Positions 57,239 to 64,000 of a DNA stretch of 64,000 bases are shown piece after piece. The stretch lies in assembly GCA_037693485.1 (NCBI GenBank), contig CM075354.1, positions 58,389,501-58,453,500 of the forward strand, written 5' to 3'. The DNA comes from Kitagawia praeruptora (Eukaryota > Streptophyta > Magnoliopsida > Apiales > Apiaceae). How positions within the stretch are numbered: the stretch's first letter is position 1; every line of letters begins with the position of its first letter. The notes beneath the pieces were generated by a model that was not told the origin of the DNA, did no database searches, and worked only from the letters and a program-made list of their open reading frames with translations. The position numbers were made by a program, and so were the translations under genes.

Positions 57239-57505
57239 TTATTGAGGAGAATGAATAGCATCTCCATCAAGATCAACCTCAGACTCTCGACCAAATTCTT
57301 CATCCTCAAGTTTTGAAGAGGTTAAAGGAAGATTGTATCCAACAGATGGATGTTCTAAGAGAAGGTTCTGGACATTATTTGGATCTATTCCAACCATGTC
57401 TAATGCGATGAGAAAAGTCATCTCTTCAAAGAGATAAACTATGAACTTTTGGTCGTCATGAACAAGCTGTTCATCGTTTGTGAGGAATTGAAAGATTGGG
57501 TTCAT
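57239..57505 (-). CDS. Antisense ORF in copia-1 spacer, 88 aa, acidic, unknown
   Basis: An open frame on the strand opposite to copia-1, from ATG 57505 to TAA 57239-57241, lying between pol and the third ORF. The product starts MNPIFQFLTNDEQLVHDDQK, has a hydrophobic/helical middle (FIVYLFEEMTFLIALDMVG) and an acidic tail (KLEDEEFGRESEVDLDGDA). It is not a shadow of a + strand gene, since no coding frame overlaps it. A TATA box lies about 85 bp upstream and a possible poly(A) signal downstream, so it has the layout of a small independent gene. Antisense ORFs are known in some Ty3/gypsy Tat elements; I do not recognise this one. It is uninterrupted although gag, pol and the third ORF of copia-1 are all broken. 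Confidence 0.5.
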   Translation of the reverse strand: MNPIFQFLTNDEQLVHDDQKFIVYLFEEMTFLIALDMVGIDPNNVQNLLLEHPSVGYNLPLTSSKLEDEEFGRESEVDLDGDAIHSPQ

Positions 57506-57586
57506 ATGATTGTTTGATTTGAAAGATCTGTGTTTACAGAAAGGATTTGTGTATTTTTGGAGTAAAGAAAGGCAAAAGGCATCAGG

Positions 57587-57594
57587 TTTTTATA
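57587..57594 (-). promoter_or_regulatory. TATA box upstream of the antisense ORF
   Basis: On the - strand CCTTTATAAAAACC. It would place a transcript start near 57560 and a leader of roughly 55 nt before ATG 57505. Confidence 0.45.
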
Positions 57595-58206
57595 AAGGAA
57601 AAAGTGAGAACCTGAACAGTCATTTGAAGTGTTCAATGCATCGGCGTAAATATCCATGCGTGTGATTGGCCCTCTCATATTTCCAAGATATTTTTGACAA
57701 TCTAACAAAAATATTTTTGCTTGGATTATTGATGTTCTTTTCAGGATAATTTTTTAAATTGCCACGTGGAACTCCATTTAATCTCTGGAATCAGGATGAT
57801 AGTGATCAGGAAGACAAGAGAAATTTCATCAGGATTGATGATTATTTTTATTTTTAAATCACATTGATATTTGTGATTATCTTGGTGAAAAAGGTCACGT
57901 TAGGAAACAAAGCTGATCAGTATTGATTTTATCTTGATTATACCCTGATTTATTTTATTGAAATCAATTTTGGATTTTATTTTCCAAAAATCATGGGTAA
58001 CTGCATTTTTCAGGGATTGACACCTGTCAACCTACGTGTCAACGTGGGTTAGTGGGTCTGAAGAATTTTTGAATATATCTTTATTTTGAGACTCTGATTG
58101 TTTATTGCTTACTTCTAATTCGAATTTCCAAAGGCAAAAACATCCTTTTGAGTTCTCAAAATCACTAATCAAATTCAAGATTTCTCAAGTTATTTTCAGA
58201 TAAAAA
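57595..58206 (+). other. Copia-1 spacer, right part
   Basis: Non-coding, with further ATCAGGAT words at 57790 and 57828. It leads into the third ORF at 58207 through an A-rich segment. Confidence 0.6.
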
Positions 58207-61200
58207 ATGGCAGCTCAAAGAAGACTACCCAAATCAGTAGCTTTCAAGTTTGGTGACTTCGATTTTATGACAAACAATCATGTTACAGCAATCACCAGCA
58301 AGAAAGGTGTATCAACTAATTTTTATCCTGTGATGGATTTTATGGCTATTGGACCTTTGTGTTATGCATTGGCAGCATCTCCAGAAATAAATCAAGCTGC
58401 TATTTCACAATCTTGGGAGAATTCTGAAGTAATTGATTCTACTCAGAGTCAATCAGGTAAGATTGTTCTACACTTAAGATTGTTCTACACTTAGGACAAG
58501 ATACTTATGACATTACTGAATCTGTTGTTAATTCAGTTGTTCACTTACCTGTTAATGTGAATTATGCTAGTGAACCATCTGATGATGATGTAAGAACTAT
58601 GTTGTCTGCACTAAGTTATAGTGGACCTCTAGACAACATGAGCCAGTTAAATAGATATTTTCTTAGGAAAGAATGGTCTTTCTTCTTTGATCAAATTGCT
58701 AAATGCTTTACTGGTAAATATAGTTCTATTCAGCAAATTACTTCTGTTACTCACACATTGCTTATAGTTTGCTTTATGACAGAGTAATTAACATTGGTCA
58801 CATTATCTTAAGTCAGATGTGTATTAAGCTTGGGTCAAGAGATCAAGACAGGAAAATGGTTTATTATCATAGATTTATGCAAATGTTTATTAACCATTTT
58901 ATTCCTGATGTTGAAGCTAGATTTGGTAGAGAACATTGTGTTTATTCTTATGTACAACAAAAGAGAATTTTCTCTGACATTACAAAAAAGGATAGTGAAA
59001 AGAATCTAGATGAAATACCTGTAATACACTATCCACATCATGTTCAGGTAATTCTAAAAACTCATCTTCCTACTCTATACAATTCTTCTTTCTTTTGTGG
59101 TGAAATGACTCTGGAATCTCATTTGGAGGAGAACCCCCCTGTGTCTACCCAAGTAGCCCAGAACATTATAGTCTTTGAAACAATTCAAGAACCAAGTTTT
59201 GATCCACAGCCTATTGTTTCAAAGAAATCAACCTTTGCTGTTTCTCAAAAGACATCAGTTGTAAGAAAGAGAAGATTTGTTGTGTCAAGTAGTAGTAGTA
59301 GTTCTAGTGAAGATGATGATAATATATCTCTTGCTGAGAGAGCAGAATTGAAGGCTGTAATTCAACTTTCTAAGCTAGGACAAAGAGATGAAGCACCTAG
59401 TCACAGCCAGACTGCAGTCTCTCAAAAGACTGTAGTACTTAAAAAGGGAAAACAGTTACTGGATACTGTCTCTCAAAAGACTGTGTCTATTGAAAAACGA
59501 TCTCATCCCAAGATCACTTTTGTGTCTACACCTCTTGAGTCTTCTCAAGATAAATCTTTTGCTCACTATACTAGGAGAACAAGGAGAAAGATTCAATTGT
59601 CACCTATACACACAGAGTCTAGTCCAACTAACATCATGCAGGTCTCTACAAATGAAGCTACAATCAAGTCAGCAATTGACAATAGAGATCTTGATATTGA
59701 TTCTTCATGGGAAACTACATTGTCATACAGACTGGCTATGGGAGTTATTTCTATCAAAGTGAAACTATCCAGGCCTGTTCTAGATTTTCTAGTTGAAAGA
59801 GTACCAAAACTTTTATTTCCTGAAGAATATGGACTTCTACATAAATGACTTGACTTAATGAAGATGTATTTCTATGTATCTGTCAGAAGACAATTAGTCA
59901 AGAAATTTGGACTCTCGAAGCATGTTGCACTTCAATCACTTCATGCATGTTTATTTGACAATGATGTCATTATTAAAGATGCTTCAGCTCAAGGTGAACA
60001 ATAGGAGGGAGTAGATAGATGAATGCAGTCAATAGGAGATACTATTGCACCAGTGGTGGATAGTAGGACAGATCAGATCACAATTACTGCAACACAAGAA
60101 CCATCTAGTCAGAGGTTGGATGACTCAGGAACTGTGATAGCTGATGCTGAAAGGTCTTCTATGATGACTGAAATTGCAAGTGAGAAACCCTATGATATGG
60201 GAGGAATAACTTTGACTGATTTTACTGAAGATCAAACAAACATTGTTCAGTCAGAGTCTATCCACCTTGAGGGTGAGTCTCAGCAAACAACACTTAAAGA
60301 CGGTGACATACTAACTATGGTGTCTAATGAAGTATTACTGAAGACATCAGAGTCTAGTAGAGAACCTGAAAGTGGTATACTGGAGCCTATAGTCTCTGGA
60401 AGAAAAGAAGATGCTTGTGAGGGTTCAGAGACTATAGCAGCTCACTCCTTGGAGAAAACCTCAAGCCCCTTTCCAGATAAGGAACCCTCTCTCCATGTGA
60501 GTTCAGGTATAAAAATTTCTTCTAAACTCTATTTTTCTGTAGGTCATGAGAGCACTTATCCAAATTTGAGTGATACACTTGAAAATATGGACGTAGATCC
60601 ACAAACAGAGAGGCTGGCTCCTGACCAGGCAAAAGGAGAGATAGAAAGAGTGTTGACTTTAGAAAGTCAAAGTGAGAATGAGGGTATGGATGATCAACTC
60701 CATAGTGAGGGAGAGAAAATTAGGAAACCACCATCGTTTGATTTTTGGGATCAGGTTTTTCCTGAATCTTGGTCTGACAGTCTTGGTATGGATGCTGGTA
60801 CTTATTCTTTTATCAAGATGTATGAGAAGAATGACTTAGCAAAGCAAAATGCAAAGCCAGAAGTTAAAGCACAGAAGCAGAAAGAAAGGCTTGCAGGAAT
60901 TATCAACAGAAGAGGTGAAAGGCTAAGACAAACTTCTACTCCACTTGTACCAGAAGAAATTCCTAATGATCCTAGTATTCCTTTGTATGTACTTCTAATA
61001 TCAGCTAGAATTGAGACATCAACAGTATCTAATCACAGAAGGAAGAGTCAGGATTTGTAGATGTTAGTACACAGAATACTGGTGACGGACATAATGATCA
61101 TATTTCAGCTTCAGATCAGAAAGATGAAGATGTTTGTAACTCTACTCGAGTATTATTACTTGAATATCCTTCTACACAGGCGACTTCTTCTACAAGACTT

Positions 61201-61590
61201 GAATCTGAAGATATTCCAAACACTTCAAATATTGAAGTCAATTCTGAAGTTCTACAAGACATTCAGAAATCTCAAGTTGAAATTCAATCAAGACTTCAAA
61301 CACTTGAAAATAACCAAGTCACTATTATGGAAAATCAAGCAGTTCTGATGAATCTCATTTGTTCTATTACTGAATCTCTTGGAATCAATGTTGCTGATGT
61401 CAAAAAGGGGGAGATAAAAACAATTCAAAGGAGATAAACAGACTGGGAGAGATAAAAGAACTAAGGATGACAGAGGTGAATCTTATCAGAGAAGTGGTAA
61501 AGGAAAAGAAGCATCAAATAGTTGAATTCTTTCTTCTAAATCTGAAGAGGGAGGTACTTAACTTCATGATCTTAAATTCATAAATTCTAT
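58207..61590 (+). pseudogene. Copia-1 third ORF, broken
   Basis: Starts at ATG 58207 (MAAQRRLPKSVAFKFGDFDF). The block LRKEWSFFFDQIAKCFTGKY, then YDRVINIGHIILSQ and YYHRFMQMFINHF, matches residues 134-212 of the intact SIRE-like third ORF, so both elements share this protein family. A Ser/Thr-rich middle has several VSQKT repeats, and a helical C-terminal part (near 61200-61350) is rich in Gln/Glu (SQVEIQSRLQTLENNQV). Breaks: a 17-bp tandem duplication (58459-58492) shifts the frame, further shifts near 58765 and before 61050, and stops at 59846, 60003 and 60018. The exact end is uncertain (TAA near 61437, or a shifted end near 61580). Confidence 0.75.
58459..58492 (+). repeat. 17-bp tandem duplication
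   Basis: AAGATTGTTCTACACTT occurs twice without gap. Its length is not a multiple of three, so it alone breaks the third ORF of copia-1 here. Confidence 0.95.
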
Positions 61591-61655
61591 TCTAGTTGTA
61601 TTGTTATATGTTTTGACATCAACAACTCAGATTTATGCTTCAGATCTTAAAGCAT

Positions 61656-61669
61656 AAATAGGGGGAGAT
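61656..61669 (+). other. Copia-1 polypurine tract
   Basis: AAATAGGGGGAGAT immediately before the LTR start; the GGGGGAGAT core is identical to the SIRE-like element's tract. Confidence 0.9.
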
Positions 61670-62394
61670 TGTTAGGAATAATTCATGAGTTGTAATGTTA
61701 AGAATAGAATTTATTTATACTTCTTGTATATCCTGATCTTATAAAGGATTTAGTACTTTGTATAGGTTATATGTGTTAGACAGTAATCTGTAGAATTAAG
61801 TCAGGAACAGTGCATCAAGTACTACATGTCAGGAACTGAGATTGGATCCTGATATGACAAGATAAATACTGATCAAGTACTGATGGGATGGTTAGATCCT
61901 GATGCAAGATGGAATCCTGATATCAGTCGTGTTACTGACGATGTCACTATGGATGCTATAGAAACTGGCAAGTGCTATAAAACAGGATCGTTTGTTTGAA
62001 AAACAAGCAAGAAGATATCATGAAGGAAAGAATTATCTATTGAGGGAAACTATCAACTGGACGGCAGAACATTGTAATGTATAGATTAACTTTCTGTTAT
62101 TAGTTGATAGGTAGCATTATAAATACTCTCTTTATATCATTGTAAAAAGAGTCGAACGATTGTGAGTCGAGAGTATAAGGTTTGTATTCGAGAGTTCGAA
62201 ACAAACAGAGAGAGATTTGTATTGTCAGCAGCTGCTAAAGGTATTTGTACACCTTTGGTAGAGTTTGTATTTGATCTTATTAATACAAACAGTTTGGTTT
62301 ATTCGTTTGTTCTTGTTTATTTATTCGAGCAAAAATCACACACGATTATATAACTTGTATTCAACCCCCCTTCTACAAGTTATTCGAGTTAACA
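61670..62394 (+). repeat. Copia-1 3' LTR
   Basis: 725 bp, TGTTAGGAATAA to GAGTTAACA. It carries four exact ATCCTGAT words (61730, 61846, 61896 and 61914) and a TATA-like ATTATAAATAC near 62114. Its right flank CCAAG would be the target duplication, but the 5' partner is absent from the window. Confidence 0.92.
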
Positions 62395-63455
62395 CCAAGA
62401 GCCTGGTATGACACTCTCTCACAGTTCCTTATAGAGAATCACTTTACTCAAGGTACTGTTGATAAAACTCTCTTTTATAGAAATGTCAATGGCTCTATGA
62501 TACTTGTTCAAATTTATGTAGATGATATAATCTTTGGGTCTACTAATGAGAAACTTTGCAAAAGGTTTGCCAAACTTATGCAAAGTAAATATGAAATGAG
62601 CATGATGGGTGAACTAACTTATTTTCTTGGTTTACAAGTAAAGCAAGTTAGTGATGGAATCTTCATTAGCCAATCCAAGTATGTTAATGATCTTTTTTGA
62701 AGAGATTTAACCTGCTGGATTGTGCTTCTGCAAAAACACCCATTGCCACTAAACTTGAGTTGAATACTAAGGAGAATAAAGTGGACATCTCAAGTTATAG
62801 GGGCATGGTGGGCTCACTTTTATATTTAACAGCAAGCAGACCGGATATTATGTTTTCTACTTGTTTATGTGCTAGATTCCAAGCTGATCCCAGGGAATCT
62901 CATTTAATAGCTATTAAAAGGATTTTCAGATATCTCAAAGGAACACCAAACCTTGGCATTTGGTATCCTAGAGAATCTGGTTTTAATCTAACTGGCTATT
63001 CAGATGCAGATTATGCAGGTTGTAAAATTGACAGAGAAAGTACCACATGCACTTGTCAATTCTTAGGGAACAAGCTGTTCTCATGGTTTAGCAAGAAGCA
63101 GAATTCAGTTTCCACTTCTACTACAGAAGTTTAGTATATTGCAGATGGGAGTTGTTGTGCACAAATACTATGGATGAAGAATCAACTGCTTGACTATGGA
63201 TTAAGAGTTGATAGAATCCCAATCTTTTGTGACAACACTAGTGCAATTGCCATATCTGAGAATCCAGTGTAACATTCCAGGACCAAGCACATAGATATTA
63301 TATATCACTTCATCAGAGAACATGTGATGGAAGGCACTGTGGAACTTCATTTTGTTCCAAGTGAGAAGCAACTTGTAGATATCTTTACCAAGCCATTTGA
63401 TGAATCAACATTCACAAGGTTGGTAAGTGAGCTAGGTATGCTGAATTTTTCCTAA
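62395..63455 (+). pseudogene. pol: 'Copia-0' pol, RT end and RNase H
   Basis: Begins inside the RT at PRAWYDTLSQFL, in the first codon position after the copia-1 LTR. It runs through QIYVDDIIFGS (near 62510), YLTASRPDIMF, YSDADYAG (near 63000) and CDNTSA to SELGMLNFS and TAA at 63453-63455. Breaks: a one-base loss near 62695, a stop at 63132 and another near 63270. It is a third SIRE-like copia and the oldest layer of the nest; everything 5' of this point is displaced beyond or lost from the window. Confidence 0.9.
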
Positions 63456-64000
63456 TTTATTTAAGATATTTGCGTGGTTGAATAAGCAGCCAGAAATTAG
63501 TTTGGATTTTTCTTTTACAAGAAAAGGTACGAAATTCTGTCTAAGTCAGAATTTACCCATCAACGGATGTGTCGAATATCCGTTGATGATTCAAATAATA
63601 TCTGGATTTTATTTTCTTTATTCAGTGGATTTTTAGTTTCCTTTGTGTGTATTATTTCAATAATACATATCAACGGGAAGCTCGTTTCTCGAGAACTTAC
63701 TCTTTTATCCACTGGGTAATTTATTTGTTTTATTTTGGTCATGTCTGTGCTGTCAAATCATTTTTACCATTTCGTGACCGAATATTTGTCTTGATATGTG
63801 TGATTGCATGCTTATGTGCTATTTGTGCTAATTGATTTCCTAGAGATTATATTTTGATTCTTGCGTATTACCATTATCATGATAAATACGATTAATCATG
63901 ACACTTCCTAGGGAATCTAAGAAAGAGATTATGTGTTTAGTTTAGCATTGCATGCAGACATAACTGGTATTAATAGTCATGTCTCCTCATCGTCATGTCT
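63456..64000 (+). other. Copia-0 downstream region, no gene seen
   Basis: The sequence following pol is probably the element's pol/third-ORF spacer. It contains an inverted pair ATCAACGGAT...ATATCCGTTGAT near 63560-63588 and a third ATCAACGG near 63670. No supported coding frame. Confidence 0.5.

Larger units (their letters stand above)
10830..62394 (+). mobile_element. 'Copia-1': SIRE-like Ty1/copia element, nested-into, 5' truncated
   Basis: Three separated blocks form one element: gag (10830-11089 and 25175-27197), pol (27209-28594 and 54743-56634), and a spacer, third ORF and 3' LTR (56635-62394). Removing the two insertions with their TSDs leaves about 11.3 kb and restores codon phase at both junctions. 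The order protease, integrase, RT, RNase H marks Ty1/copia; two gag zinc-knuckle zones and a long ORF after pol suggest the SIRE/Maximus group. The 5' LTR and gag start are missing because a Ty3/gypsy fragment abuts at 10829. Many stops and frameshifts make it inactive. Its 3' end lies in another copia pol (copia-0). Confidence 0.85.

Noticed and set aside
57502..57708. Second antisense ORF (68 codons) next to the 88-aa antisense ORF
   Set aside because: It covers the putative TATA box and leader of the other ORF and has no sequence features that suggest a protein.

Overview
This window is repetitive plant nuclear DNA, probably from a eudicot; I cannot name the species. It is AT-rich. Everything recognisable as coding belongs to LTR retrotransposons, and around them lie a CACTA-type DNA transposon fragment, a Helitron-type array and minisatellites. 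I found no host gene, rRNA, tRNA or CRISPR array.

The layout is a stack of insertions whose order can be read from target-site duplications (TSDs). The outermost layer is a decayed Ty1/copia pol on the + strand (62395-63455, 'copia-0'). Into it inserted 'copia-1' (10830-62394, + strand, about 11.3 kb without its own insertions, 5' LTR missing). Copia-1 is broken twice. A Tekay-like solo LTR (11090-25174, TSD GTGAG) splits its gag; that LTR holds a 10.4 kb Helitron-type array (13076-23515), which in turn holds a smaller solo LTR (19252-20176). A full Ty3/gypsy Tekay chromovirus (28595-54738, TSD GAATG) splits its pol; inside the reverse transcriptase of that element sits a complete SIRE-like Ty1/copia element on the - strand (35121-49261, TSD AGTTA). 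A 5'-end fragment of another Ty3/gypsy element on the - strand (9154-10829) abuts copia-1 on the left.

Left of that, 6089-9153 is a CACTA-like fragment whose 3' half is four tandem copies of a ~525 bp unit. The segment 1-6088 has no gene and is unusually rich in short CCTG/CAGG palindromes, including twelve copies of a 31 bp hairpin minisatellite.

The SIRE-like element is the part most likely to be functional. Its LTRs differ at three sites in 1290 bp by my reading, its gag (835 aa), pol (1090 aa) and third ORF (1584 aa) are all open, and its primer-binding site and polypurine tract are present. The two SIRE-like families share an unusual plan: gag, pol in the -1 frame, a spacer, a large third ORF and the 3' LTR. 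In each family a family-specific short motif is repeated in the LTR and, mainly in the opposite orientation, in the pol/third-ORF spacer. Copia-1 also carries a small antisense ORF with its own TATA box in that spacer. These shared, unexplained features are the best candidates for something undescribed.
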